The translations under genes and the position numbers were made by a program. Below are positions 6,894 to 14,500 of a stretch of DNA of 18,434 bases, piece after piece. Each line of letters begins with the position of its first letter. The first letter of the stretch is position 1. Below the pieces are notes generated by a model. That model had not been told where the DNA came from. It ran no database searches and saw only the letters and a list, made by a program, of their open reading frames with translations. Where the stretch lies: the NCBI GenBank assembly GCA_903861015.1, contig CAIOSL010000038.1:1-18434 (forward strand). The letters are read 5' to 3'. The DNA comes from an uncultured bacterium. Its GTDB lineage: Bacteria; Patescibacteriota; Saccharimonadia; Saccharimonadales; Saccharimonadaceae.

Positions 6894-6899
6894 TATCAT
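6894..6899 (+). promoter_or_regulatory. Possible -10 box for rsmH
   Basis: TATCAT ends 9 nt before the ATG at 6909, the same geometry as the leaderless genes in this window. It overlaps the CTCGTG/CATGAG hairpin, so the two readings compete. There is no clear -35 box. Confidence 0.25.
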
Positions 6900-6908
6900 G
6901 AGAGACGA

Positions 6909-7805
6909 ATGAGTAAAGAACATATCCTAAACGACAACTTGCATGTTCCGGTTTTGCTAAGTGCGACGCTTGAAACGCTGTCTCCGATGGTGGGCGAGAA
7001 CTATCTCGACCTAACCGCCGGGTATGGTGGTCATGCCAGTCGAATTCTTGACATAACCGGCAATTATACCGAATCTGTTTTGGTCGATCGTGACGACTAC
7101 GCTATAAAGCGACTGAAGTCATTCTCGGACAAAGGGGTGAGGTTATTGCACGCCGATTTTGTGACTGCCACAAAGCAGTTAATAAATGAGGGGCGCAAAT
7201 TTAGCATGGTGTTGGTGGACTTGGGAGTGTCGTCACCGCAACTCGATCAATTCGACCGAGGGTTTTCCTTTACAAATAGTGGCCCGCTAGATATGCGTAT
7301 GGACCGGCGTCAGGAGATTAGCGCAAAAACGCTAATTAATACGGCATCGGTCGAAGAACTTACACGTATCATTTCCCAATATGGTGAAGAGCCAATTGGA
7401 CTAGCTAAGACAATTTCTACGGCGATTGTCGTTAACAGACCACTGTCGCAAACCGGAGAACTCGCAGAATTGATTAAAAAAACCTATCGTGGTAAGTGGC
7501 AAAAAACCCACCCAGCCACTCGCACCTTCCAAGCAATCCGGATTGCTGTCAACGACGAGCTAAGGCAAATCGAAGACATGCTGCCACTCTTGCCCGACCT
7601 GTTAAAACCAGGCGGGCGAGTGGGCATCATTAGCTTCCACAGTTTAGAGGATAGACTTGTCAAACGGTATCTTAAAGATCAGTTTGATAACGGTTTAGAA
7701 GCTGAACTGCTGCCGATTACCAAAAAACCAATTGCCGGAAACCTTTATGACGTTCACAACCCGCGTTCTCGCAGCAGCAAGTTGCGCGTCGCAGTGAAAA
7801 AATAA
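6909..7805 (+). CDS. rsmH: 16S rRNA (cytosine-1402-N4)-methyltransferase RsmH (MraW)
   Basis: This 298-residue enzyme methylates N4 of C1402 in the ribosomal P site using S-adenosylmethionine. The entry HVPVL (residues 12-16) is followed by the SAM-binding YLDLTAGYGGHA (32-43). Then come VLVDRD, LVDLGVSSPQLDQFDRGFSF, GPLDMRMD, HPATRTFQAIRIAVNDEL and GGRVGIISFHSLEDRLVKR, all characteristic of the family. I chose ATG 6909 (MSKEH) over an in-frame GTG at 6870 because 6870 lies inside the right arm of the inverted repeat, and residues before MSKEH are not family-like. Only a weak GAGAG precedes it. The position directly after mraZ is the standard dcw order. Confidence 0.95.
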   Translation: MSKEHILNDNLHVPVLLSATLETLSPMVGENYLDLTAGYGGHASRILDITGNYTESVLVDRDDYAIKRLKSFSDKGVRLLHADFVTATKQLINEGRKFSMVLVDLGVSSPQLDQFDRGFSFTNSGPLDMRMDRRQEISAKTLINTASVEELTRIISQYGEEPIGLAKTISTAIVVNRPLSQTGELAELIKKTYRGKWQKTHPATRTFQAIRIAVNDELRQIEDMLPLLPDLLKPGGRVGIISFHSLEDRLVKRYLKDQFDNGLEAELLPITKKPIAGNLYDVHNPRSRSSKLRVAVKK

Positions 7806-7836
7806 AAACAAACAAAAAGAAAGGGCACAAAAATAT

Positions 7837-7902
7837 ATGCCAGTTCGAATCCAAGTCCACTATGCTGACACCTCACAGGTTGTTAGCGTACGCGTAAGAT
7901 AA
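7837..7902 (+). CDS. Possible 21-residue leader peptide between rsmH and ftsL
   Basis: A 22-codon frame (with stop) starts at ATG 7837 and begins MPVRIQVHYA. An AAAGGG lies about 12 nt upstream, rather far for a ribosome binding site. The stop codon TAA (7900-7902) lies inside the left arm of a GATAAC/GTTATC hairpin (7898-7915), and a strong GC hairpin follows. That layout resembles a translated leader coupled to RNA structure. With so few codons, chance cannot be excluded. Confidence 0.25.
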   Translation: MPVRIQVHYADTSQVVSVRVR

Positions 7903-7943
7903 CGCTCTGGTTATCACAGCCCCGCCCATTAACAGGGCGGGGC
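7898..7943 (+). promoter_or_regulatory. Tandem hairpins before the ftsL-like gene
   Basis: GATAAC (7898-7903) pairs with GTTATC (7910-7915) around a 6-nt loop. Directly after it, GCCCCGCCC (7919-7927) pairs perfectly with GGGCGGGGC (7935-7943) around a 7-nt loop. The second stem is very stable but is followed by ACCAAAAATAAAC, not a T-run, so it is not a classical terminator. It could be an RNA-processing or stability element, or an attenuator. Confidence 0.5.
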
Positions 7944-7982
7944 ACCAAAAATAAACATAAACAGAATTGATATTAAATAAAA

Positions 7983-8333
7983 ATGTCCTATTCACGTTCG
8001 CAAACTTTTAGCAGTCGCCGGCAGCAAAATTGGTCTCGCAACCAAAATACCGTTGCTTATGTTTCAGCTATTAAACTTGGTCCAGTTACTCACACGGTGT
8101 TAGTCGCCTTGATGATTACGATCCTAGGTTTGATATATCTAACGCAAGCAACCAGGGCTACTAGTTATGACTATGCAACCCAAAAGATTGATAGTCAAAT
8201 TGCCGCGCTCAACACTCAAAAGAGTGACCTAGAGATTGAGAACGCTCGACTGACAGCGCTAGAGACAGTCAAAAACAGCAATGTGGCGTCGACCATGACG
8301 GTGCCCGTATCAACCAATTACGTTCAACAATAA
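7983..8333 (+). CDS. ftsL: FtsL-like divisome protein
   Basis: This is a 116-residue single-pass membrane protein. A basic, Ser/Gln/Arg-rich N-terminal tail (residues 1-33) precedes a membrane segment around 38-54 (VLVALMITILGLIYL). A coiled-coil-like stretch with heptad spacing follows (about 62-95, IDSQIAALNTQKSDLEIENA). This architecture and the position between rsmH and ftsI fit FtsL, which joins FtsB and FtsQ to activate FtsW-FtsI. FtsL sequences are poorly conserved, so the call rests on topology and context. A DivIC/FtsB-type protein is the alternative. There is no clear ribosome binding site. An AT-rich TATTAA lies 6 nt before the ATG. Confidence 0.7.
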   Translation: MSYSRSQTFSSRRQQNWSRNQNTVAYVSAIKLGPVTHTVLVALMITILGLIYLTQATRATSYDYATQKIDSQIAALNTQKSDLEIENARLTALETVKNSNVASTMTVPVSTNYVQQ

Positions 8334-8338
8334 TTAAC

Positions 8339-10075
8339 ATGGATTTAAAACTTCAAAAGGGTAGTCGCTCAACGATATTAGCGGCAATAGTGCTTGGCAT
8401 TATGGCCATATTCGTTGTGCGACTTTTTTATTTGCAGATTATTCAGCATGGTTATTATGTCGATATGGCCAAAAACGAGCAAGTTAAACGGTTAACGATA
8501 CCAGCCAAACGCGGTTTGATTTATGCTCTGGACGGCAGCGGCCCAGTGCCGCTTGTCATGAACCAAACAGTCTATACGGTGTTTGCCGATCCGCAAACGA
8601 CAAAGGATGACGGCAAGATTGTCGACGTGATTCAGCGAGTAGCTGGCGGCAATGCTCGGTCGGACCTGGCTGGTTTGTTAGCAAAAAAAGACAGCCGCTA
8701 TCAGATACTGGCAACCAGGATCAGTCGGGTTCAGGCCGACAAAATAAAGACTGAGAGCCTGAACGGTGTTGGGTTTCAGGAAGAATCAGTCAGGGTTTAT
8801 CCCGAGGGGTCGTTGGCGGCGCAAACCTTGGGCTTTGTTGATTTTAGCGGTACCGGTCGGTATGGTGTCGAGAGTCAGCTGAATGACCGCTTGACTGGGG
8901 TGGATGGTTTGTTGCAAAGCGTAACTGATGTCAGTGATGTGCCGCTGACGATTGGCAATAACAATATCGATAAGCCAGCGATTAACGGCGATAACGTGGT
9001 GCTGACGATTGATCGCAATGTGCAATCGCATGTTGAGCAAGCGCTGGCCGATGGTCTGAAGCGTACTGGGGCTACTCGCGGCAGCGCAATTGTAATCGAT
9101 CCGCTGACTGGTCATGTTATGGCGATGGCCAATTTGCCAACATACGATCCGGCCAAGTTTAACGAAGTTCAGGATGCGGCAGTTTTTAATAACGGCGTGG
9201 TTTCGGCGCCTTACGAACCTGGTTCGGACGTCAAAACATTGACGATGGCGACGGGGATTGACCGCGGAGTTGTGTCGGCTAACGATACCTATGTCAACAC
9301 CGATCATATTCAGGTGGACGACCGTATTATATCTAATGCCACCTTGGGCCAAACCGGCACGATTACGTTTCAGCACGCACTTAACTGGTCGCTGAACACC
9401 GGCTTTGTGACGGTGGCTGAATTGTTGGGCGATGGCCGATCGATCAACCGCAGTGCACGCGATATTATGTACGATTATTTTTATAATCGATTTCATCTGG
9501 GCCAGCCAACTGGTATCGAGGTAGCGGGCGAGGCAACCGGTACGGTGATATCACCCGACCAAACCGAAGGCAACGCTGTGCGATATTCGAACATGTCATT
9601 TGGTCAGGGTTTGGATGTGACAATGGTTCAGGTAGCGGCGGCTTTTGGTTCGTTGGTTAACGGCGGTAACTATTACAAGCCGACTGTTGTTGCGGGTATA
9701 GTCGATAAAAACGGGACGTTTGCACCCGCCCCAGTGGCGGCGCCATCCAACCCAGTCAGCAAGTCAACGGCCGATCAACTGCGCGAAATGACACATGTGG
9801 CCCGCTCGACGTTCTTTAGTAATGTCGACAAACCTGGTTATTACATCGGTGGCAAGACCGGTACCTCGCAGGTTAGTAAAAACGGGGTATATTCGGACGA
9901 CGAGACTGTCGGTACGTACTTGGGTTATGGTGGCGGTGATGTATCGCGGTATGTCATAATGGTACAGGTATCGGGCGATCACAAGGCGTTGCAGGGTGCG
10001 CGGGATGCTTTGCCGATCTTTACCGACATATCTAACTGGATGCTGGATTATTTAAAGATACAACCAAAGGGGTAA
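8339..10075 (+). CDS. ftsI: FtsI-type penicillin-binding protein (septal peptidoglycan transpeptidase)
   Basis: This 578-residue class B penicillin-binding protein cross-links septal peptidoglycan outside the membrane. A single N-terminal membrane anchor lies at about residues 12-34. A pedestal/dimerisation domain follows (RGLIYALDGSGPVPL, then YPEGSLAAQTLGFVDFSGTGRYGVE). The transpeptidase domain has all three active-site motifs: S-x-x-K as Ser296-Asp-Val-Lys299 in YEPGSDVK, S-x-N as Ser351-Leu-Asn353, and K-T-G at Lys506-Gly508. Asp-Val in the first motif replaces the common Thr-Phe. No PASTA domains are visible at the C-terminus. The ATG lies 5 nt after the ftsL stop without a clear ribosome binding site, so translation is probably coupled. 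Confidence 0.95.
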   Translation: MDLKLQKGSRSTILAAIVLGIMAIFVVRLFYLQIIQHGYYVDMAKNEQVKRLTIPAKRGLIYALDGSGPVPLVMNQTVYTVFADPQTTKDDGKIVDVIQRVAGGNARSDLAGLLAKKDSRYQILATRISRVQADKIKTESLNGVGFQEESVRVYPEGSLAAQTLGFVDFSGTGRYGVESQLNDRLTGVDGLLQSVTDVSDVPLTIGNNNIDKPAINGDNVVLTIDRNVQSHVEQALADGLKRTGATRGSAIVIDPLTGHVMAMANLPTYDPAKFNEVQDAAVFNNGVVSAPYEPGSDVKTLTMATGIDRGVVSANDTYVNTDHIQVDDRIISNATLGQTGTITFQHALNWSLNTGFVTVAELLGDGRSINRSARDIMYDYFYNRFHLGQPTGIEVAGEATGTVISPDQTEGNAVRYSNMSFGQGLDVTMVQVAAAFGSLVNGGNYYKPTVVAGIVDKNGTFAPAPVAAPSNPVSKSTADQLREMTHVARSTFFSNVDKPGYYIGGKTGTSQVSKNGVYSDDETVGTYLGYGGGDVSRYVIMVQVSGDHKALQGARDALPIFTDISNWMLDYLKIQPKG

Positions 10076-10078
10076 GTA

Positions 10079-11116
10079 ATGGATAACATATTATTAACTA
10101 ATTTGACGCACGAGCTAAGTCGTACTTTTGTGCTGAGTTTAGGGGCGTTTTTGCTGGCGATGTTATTTACGCCAATCTATACTTTTGTGGCATATCGGTA
10201 TAAGTTTTGGAAAAAACAACGCACGACCAGTACGACAGGTGAGGTCTTGGAGGTTTTTAGCAAATTGCACGCCGCCAAATTCAAGCGTAATATTCCGACA
10301 ATGGCCGGAGTAATCTTTGTTTTGGCAATCACGATCGTAACTTTTGGCTTCAACCTCGATCGTGGTCAAACCTGGCTGCCGCTGGCGGCCTTGGTTGGCG
10401 GTGGTTTGGTTGGGTTGCTGGACGATATCATTAACGTTCGTGGACACGGCAAAGGGGTGGCTGGGCTGCGGTCGAGCCTGAAATTTGCTATGATCAGCGC
10501 GATTGGGTTGGCGTTGGGCTGGTTCTTCTTTGTCAAACTGGGCTTTGTTGATGTTAACGTGCCGTTCCTGGGCAGTTACTTCGTCGGCTGGATGATTGTA
10601 CCGTTGTTTGCTTTTGTTGTAGTGGCAACCGGTAATGCTGTTAATATCAGTGATGGCCTCGATGGTTTGGCAGGCGGTCTGGTCGGAACCAGTTTTGGTG
10701 CTTTTGGTGTGATTGCCTTGTTGCAATCGCAAGTAGCTTTAGCGGGTTTTTGTTTTACGGTTGTTGGCGCATTGTTAAGTTATTTGTGGTTTAATATTTA
10801 TCCAGCCCGATTTTTTATGGGTGATGTCGGTAGCTTTGCACTGGGCACGTCACTGGGCGTAGTGGCGATGTTGACCAACACTTTGTTTTTGCTACCAATT
10901 ATCGGCGTAGTCTTTGTGGCCGAAGCTGGCTCGAGCTTGATCCAGATCACCAGCAAGCGCTTATTCAAACGAAAAGTCTTTATATCAGCACCGATTCATC
11001 ATCATCTTGAAGCGATCGGTTGGCCCGAAACCAAGGTGACGATGCGTTTTTGGGTGATTGCCAATGTGGCGGCGTTTATCGGCGTATTTTTGGCGCTAGC
11101 CGGAGGAAATATTTAG
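10079..11116 (+). CDS. mraY: Phospho-N-acetylmuramoyl-pentapeptide transferase MraY
   Basis: MraY transfers phospho-MurNAc-pentapeptide from UDP to undecaprenyl phosphate, making lipid I on the inner face of the membrane. The 345 residues hold about ten membrane segments. Family motifs are present in order: Asp115-Asp116 in LLDDIINVRGHGKGVAG, NAVNISDGLDGLAGG (Asp192, Asp195), FMGDVGSFALG (Asp249, matching the usual GDTGS) and SAPIHHHLEAIGWPETKV with His307-His309. The start has a strong ribosome binding site, AAAGGGG at 10066-10072, which overlaps the ftsI stop region. The first loop is longer and more basic than in many homologues (KFWKKQRTTSTTGEVLEVFSKL, in shorter pieces YKFWKKQR then TTGEVLEVF). 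Confidence 0.95.
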   Translation: MDNILLTNLTHELSRTFVLSLGAFLLAMLFTPIYTFVAYRYKFWKKQRTTSTTGEVLEVFSKLHAAKFKRNIPTMAGVIFVLAITIVTFGFNLDRGQTWLPLAALVGGGLVGLLDDIINVRGHGKGVAGLRSSLKFAMISAIGLALGWFFFVKLGFVDVNVPFLGSYFVGWMIVPLFAFVVVATGNAVNISDGLDGLAGGLVGTSFGAFGVIALLQSQVALAGFCFTVVGALLSYLWFNIYPARFFMGDVGSFALGTSLGVVAMLTNTLFLLPIIGVVFVAEAGSSLIQITSKRLFKRKVFISAPIHHHLEAIGWPETKVTMRFWVIANVAAFIGVFLALAGGNI

Positions 11117-11117
11117 C

Positions 11118-12431
11118 GTGAAGCAAGGTGGGCAAAAAAGCTATTTGGCCGCTATTGCAAAGGAGGCTGAGTTTGGCGACAAAACTTCTGTCCGTAAGCA
11201 CAAGCCAGATTATTTGATAGTTTTGTTTATGGGGCTTTTGATGCTGATTGGCTTGGTTGTGATGTACGCTATCGGCCCGCAACGAGCCAATGTTTTAAAC
11301 AATGCTTATGGTAGTGATTATGGCAGTACGTATTTTTTTGTTAAGCAGATTTTCAGTTTGTTGTTTGCGTTAGGGGCGTTTACGATCATGACGATTGTGC
11401 CGTATACCTGGTTGACGCGCCATGCCGGCAAGATATTGCTGGCGGCGATCGCGGCCTGCGCATTGCTGGCTGTGGCGGGTTGGGCTAACCTGGGCATTGC
11501 TCAGCAGTCGTTGGGTGCAACCAGGTGGTTTAATCTGGGGCCACTAGGCAGTTTGCAGCCAGCCGAGCTACTAAAGTTTGCTATTCTGATCTTTATGGCT
11601 GGTTTTTTGGGCGGTAAAGCCCGCCAGGGCAAGTTGAATGACGCCAATGCTACTTTGGTGCCGTTGGCGATTATAACTGCGATTGCGATGTTCTTTGTGG
11701 TAGTGATTCAAAAAGATTTTGGTACGGGCGTATCGCTAGCCAGTATTATCTTGGTGATGTTGGCAGTTGCCGGCGTCAACCTGCGCAATAGCGGTATGAT
11801 CGCCTTGATTGTTGTAATAATTGGTACGGTATTGGTCATCGCGGCACCACACCGCGTCGAACGTATGATGACTTTTTTGAACGGTGACAATACGTCCACA
11901 AGTGACGACAACAGTTATCATATCGATCAGGCCAAATTGGCGATTGGGACCGGTGGTCTGTTTGGTGTTGGTGTTGGCAATAGCGTTCAGTCAACTGGGT
12001 ATTTGCCAGAGGCGATTAACGACTCGGTTTTTGCGATTATGGGCGAAACCTTTGGTTTTGTCGGTTTAATTACGATTCTAGCTATCTTTACGGCGCTACT
12101 GATGAGGCTGCTCAAGTTGATGGACCATTTGGTCGATGTGCGGCTTAAATTACTGGTGGCTGGTGTCTTTGGTTGGTTTGGCGCCCATGTTATGCTAAAT
12201 GTAGCCTCAATGGTTGGCGTGGCGCCGTTAACTGGTATTACGCTGCCACTTTTGAGCTTTGGCGGAACCAGCATGTTGTTTATTACGGCGGCACTGGGCT
12301 TGGTTTTTCAGTTATCACATTATACAGTTCATTCATCAGATTTAAAGGAGGTAAGGCATGAGGGTTTTAGCAGTCGGCGGGGGATCGGGCGGACACGTTA
12401 CACCGGTCGTAGCGGTTCTACGCGAAATTAA
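11118..12431 (+). CDS. ftsW: FtsW (SEDS septal peptidoglycan glycosyltransferase)
   Basis: This 437-residue SEDS-family membrane protein polymerises lipid II at the septum together with FtsI. About ten membrane segments are visible. Diagnostic motifs are LQPAELLKFA, VIQKDFGTGVSL (QPDxGT-like), NDSVFAIMGETFGFVG, and LTGITLPLLSFGGTS near the C-terminus. The start is a GTG at 11118, supported by GGAGG at 11102-11106 inside the end of mraY; the next in-frame ATG would cut into the first membrane segment. The last 24 codons overlap the start of murG. They encode a basic, Arg/Gly/Ser-rich cytoplasmic tail that is probably shaped by the murG sequence. Confidence 0.94.
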   Translation: MKQGGQKSYLAAIAKEAEFGDKTSVRKHKPDYLIVLFMGLLMLIGLVVMYAIGPQRANVLNNAYGSDYGSTYFFVKQIFSLLFALGAFTIMTIVPYTWLTRHAGKILLAAIAACALLAVAGWANLGIAQQSLGATRWFNLGPLGSLQPAELLKFAILIFMAGFLGGKARQGKLNDANATLVPLAIITAIAMFFVVVIQKDFGTGVSLASIILVMLAVAGVNLRNSGMIALIVVIIGTVLVIAAPHRVERMMTFLNGDNTSTSDDNSYHIDQAKLAIGTGGLFGVGVGNSVQSTGYLPEAINDSVFAIMGETFGFVGLITILAIFTALLMRLLKLMDHLVDVRLKLLVAGVFGWFGAHVMLNVASMVGVAPLTGITLPLLSFGGTSMLFITAALGLVFQLSHYTVHSSDLKEVRHEGFSSRRGIGRTRYTGRSGSTRN

Positions 12432-13509
12432 ACATCAGCACCCAAAAGCCGAAATCCGTTTTTGGTGTGACAGCAAATTTGCTGGTCAGGCGCGAGCAAT
12501 TATCGGTAACTTTGACTCGACGGTGCCTGTCAGTACTGTTGTTGGCGGCAAGTTCAGGCGCTATAATCACGTTTCGATGTTGCGACAATTGTTTTGGGGT
12601 TCGGTGCTGATCTTGAATATCCGTGACGTTTTTTTGGTGATCGCTGGTTTTATCCAGAGCGTTGTAAAGTTGACAATATGGCGCCCTGACGTAGTATTTA
12701 CCAAAGGTGGCTATGTTTGTTTGCCGGTTGGTGTGGCGGCTCGACTACTGAATATTCCACTGGTAATTCACGATTCGGACGCCCATCCAGGTTTAACCAA
12801 TCGGGTGCTGGGCAAGTGGGCGACTTTGATTGCTACCGGTGCGCCGCTAGAATATTATTCTTATCCTGCCAACAAGTCACGCTATGTTGGCATACCAATA
12901 GCGCCCGAATTTCAAGTATTTTTGGCCACCAAAATGCGCCAAGCTAAGGTGGATTGGGGTGTTAACCCCGATCGACCACTGATAGTTGCGACTGGTGGTG
13001 GTTTGGGCGCGGGGCGCATTAATAACACCGTAGTTTTGGTTTTAAAGGACCTATTAAAACTGGGGTCGGTTATTTTGGTATCTGGTACTGGTCAATACGA
13101 CGAACTGCGGTCGCTGACGCCACCAAATGACGACAATTTTCAGCTGCATTCATTCATCGCCAAAGATATGGCGACGTTACTCGGGGCGGCTGATGTGGTA
13201 TTGACCCGAGCTGGAGCGACAACCATTCTGGAATTAGCGGCGCTAGCCAAACCAACTATACTGATACCTAACGGCAAGCTGACCGGCGGACACCAACTCA
13301 AGAATGCGGCGGTGTATTTGAAACAGAACGCTGTCAAGATGATCGACGAGAACGCCATGTTGGACAATCCGAAGATTATGGTTGATGCGGTGCGTCAGGT
13401 TTTGGATGATCCAATTGGCGCGTCAAAGATGGCGCGTAATTTTGCATCGTTTGTGCGACCAGATGCGGCAAAAGATGTTGCCGAAATGATCATTTCTTGT
13501 GTCAAATAG
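12358..13509 (+). CDS. murG: UDP-GlcNAc:lipid I N-acetylglucosaminyltransferase MurG
   Basis: MurG adds GlcNAc to lipid I to form lipid II at the cytoplasmic face of the membrane. The 383 residues have two Rossmann halves of GT family 28. The N-terminal loop GGGSGGHVTP (residues 7-16) corresponds to the usual GGTGGH. GGYVCLPVGVAARLLNIP follows. The HEQN-type site is changed to HDSDAHPGLTNR. The C-terminal half has VATGGGLGAGRINN, LTRAGATTILELAALAKPTI and the donor-binding segment ending GGHQLKNA. The start is fixed by an excellent ribosome binding site, AAAGGAGG at 12344-12351, 6 nt before the ATG. It overlaps ftsW by 74 nt in another frame. Confidence 0.94.
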   Translation: MRVLAVGGGSGGHVTPVVAVLREIKHQHPKAEIRFWCDSKFAGQARAIIGNFDSTVPVSTVVGGKFRRYNHVSMLRQLFWGSVLILNIRDVFLVIAGFIQSVVKLTIWRPDVVFTKGGYVCLPVGVAARLLNIPLVIHDSDAHPGLTNRVLGKWATLIATGAPLEYYSYPANKSRYVGIPIAPEFQVFLATKMRQAKVDWGVNPDRPLIVATGGGLGAGRINNTVVLVLKDLLKLGSVILVSGTGQYDELRSLTPPNDDNFQLHSFIAKDMATLLGAADVVLTRAGATTILELAALAKPTILIPNGKLTGGHQLKNAAVYLKQNAVKMIDENAMLDNPKIMVDAVRQVLDDPIGASKMARNFASFVRPDAAKDVAEMIISCVK

Positions 13510-13511
13510 AC

Positions 13512-13517
13512 TATAAT
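13512..13517 (+). promoter_or_regulatory. -10 box TATAAT of the ftsQ-like gene
   Basis: TATAAT directly follows the murG stop and ends 13 nt before the ATG at 13531, implying a leader of about 6 nt. The gap has no Shine-Dalgarno sequence and no good -35 box. An internal promoter for ftsQ is likely but unproven. Confidence 0.4.
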
Positions 13518-13530
13518 AAACATAAGTATT

Positions 13531-14457
13531 ATGAGTTTGTTTGCTAAGAAGTCATCTGACGCCCCCAGGCGTCGACTGGTTAATCAGGTAGAACCGTATG
13601 GTTCGGTGCGCCAGGATGCCTTTAAGCGTAATCGCACGCTGACCGGTGCAACCTCAAACATTAGCGGTCTTGCAGGCAAAAACGACCCGGACTCAACTCG
13701 CAAACGAGTGCATCATCTGACTAATCATCGCCGAAAGGTTATTAGTGTTTTGGCTTTGGTGTTGCTGATAGCCCTGACTTTGTGGACGTTTATTGCCAAT
13801 TTGACCGCTGGTGTTGATGTGACGATTTCGGGATTGGCAATTGTTCAACCGGTTGACAAGTCGATCTATCAAAAAACAATCCAGGATTATTTGGATAGCC
13901 ACCCGCTGTCACGATTGCAGTTTGTACTGGACGAAAACGATCTGTCTATTTATGTTGCTGGCCGCATGCCAGAGGTTGTTAGCGTGTCGCAGCGTGGCAT
14001 GAAAAGTTTGGGGCAAACAAAGTTTAATCTGGTTGTCAGAACACCAGTTGCTGGTTGGCGAATTAACGACAAACAATATTATGTTGATTCAAAAGGTATA
14101 TCGTTCGACCGTAATTACTTTGCCGAACCAGATGTCCAGATAATCGACGAGAACAGCAAGTCACTGCCTACGGGGATCGCAATCGCCAGTAATCGGTTTT
14201 TGGGCTTTGTTGGCCGCGTGGTCTCGATTGCTCGCTCGAGTGGGTATATTGTCACCCAAGCGATCATCCCAGTCGACACCACCAGAGAGTTAAAGATCAA
14301 TTTGAAGGATAATGCAACGGCGGTCAAGTTATCGATCGACAGGCCAGTGGGGGAGCAGATAGAGGATATGTCAAAAGCCATGGGGTATTTTAGTAGCCAT
14401 GGCATCAGCCCAGCCTACGTTGATATGCGAGTTAGCGGCAAGGCCTTTTACAAGTAA
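13531..14457 (+). CDS. ftsQ: FtsQ/DivIB-like divisome protein
   Basis: This 308-residue bitopic membrane protein has a long basic cytoplasmic N-terminus (residues 1-68), one membrane segment at about 71-92 (VISVLALVLLIALTLWTF), and an extracytoplasmic part. The latter begins with a POTRA-like stretch and ends YVDMRVSGKAFYK, which matches the C-terminal V-D-x-R-x-x-G-x-A/x-Y/F pattern of FtsQ/DivIB. FtsQ links FtsL and FtsB to the rest of the divisome. It is the last gene of the plus-strand cluster; ftsA and ftsZ do not follow. A -10 box lies 13 nt before the start. FtsQ is divergent across bacteria, so the call uses topology, C-terminal motif and position. Confidence 0.82.
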   Translation: MSLFAKKSSDAPRRRLVNQVEPYGSVRQDAFKRNRTLTGATSNISGLAGKNDPDSTRKRVHHLTNHRRKVISVLALVLLIALTLWTFIANLTAGVDVTISGLAIVQPVDKSIYQKTIQDYLDSHPLSRLQFVLDENDLSIYVAGRMPEVVSVSQRGMKSLGQTKFNLVVRTPVAGWRINDKQYYVDSKGISFDRNYFAEPDVQIIDENSKSLPTGIAIASNRFLGFVGRVVSIARSSGYIVTQAIIPVDTTRELKINLKDNATAVKLSIDRPVGEQIEDMSKAMGYFSSHGISPAYVDMRVSGKAFYK

Positions 14458-14472
14458 TCGACTTAATAAGAT

Positions 14473-14500
14473 AGCGGGCGATCACAACCCCGCTCTACTT
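14473..14500 (+). terminator. Weak terminator-like hairpin after the dcw cluster
   Basis: AGCGGG (14473-14478) pairs with CCCGCT (14489-14494) around a 10-nt loop, starting 15 nt after the ftsQ stop. It is followed by CTACTTTCTAGTTC, which is T-rich but interrupted. It is a plausible but weak end for the cluster transcript. Confidence 0.4.

Larger units (their letters stand above)
6563..6908 (+). promoter_or_regulatory. Structured mraZ-rsmH intergenic leader with nested inverted repeats
   Basis: The 346 nt between mraZ and the chosen rsmH start hold no credible gene. Arms at 6618-6638 and 6859-6879 are complementary over 21 positions with one mismatch and enclose about 220 nt. Inside lies a perfect 10-bp pair CAAGCGATTC (6742-6751) / GAATCGCTTG (6792-6801), and inside that a small hairpin TTGCC/GGCAA (6770-6782). 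Just before rsmH, CTCGTG/CATGAG (6886-6901) can form a further hairpin. The rest is rich in A and C. This could be a cis-acting RNA controlling rsmH and the downstream cluster. It was not recognised as a known riboswitch. Confidence 0.5.

Noticed and set aside
6870..6908. GTG at 6870 as the start of rsmH
   Set aside because: It falls inside the arm of the large inverted repeat and adds residues not seen in the family; ATG 6909 places HVPVL at the usual distance.
7840..7862. GTTCGAATCC resembling a tRNA T-loop
   Set aside because: The adjacent bases do not form the T stem and there is no acceptor stem or other tRNA arm around it.
8786..9496. Minus-strand frame of 236 codons inside ftsI
   Set aside because: It lies fully antisense to a gene with all active-site motifs, and its His/Arg-rich composition is typical of a shadow frame.
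10163..10732. Minus-strand frame of 189 codons inside mraY
   Set aside because: Antisense to a clear mraY; no motif, no ribosome binding site, Gln/Asn/Lys-rich shadow composition.
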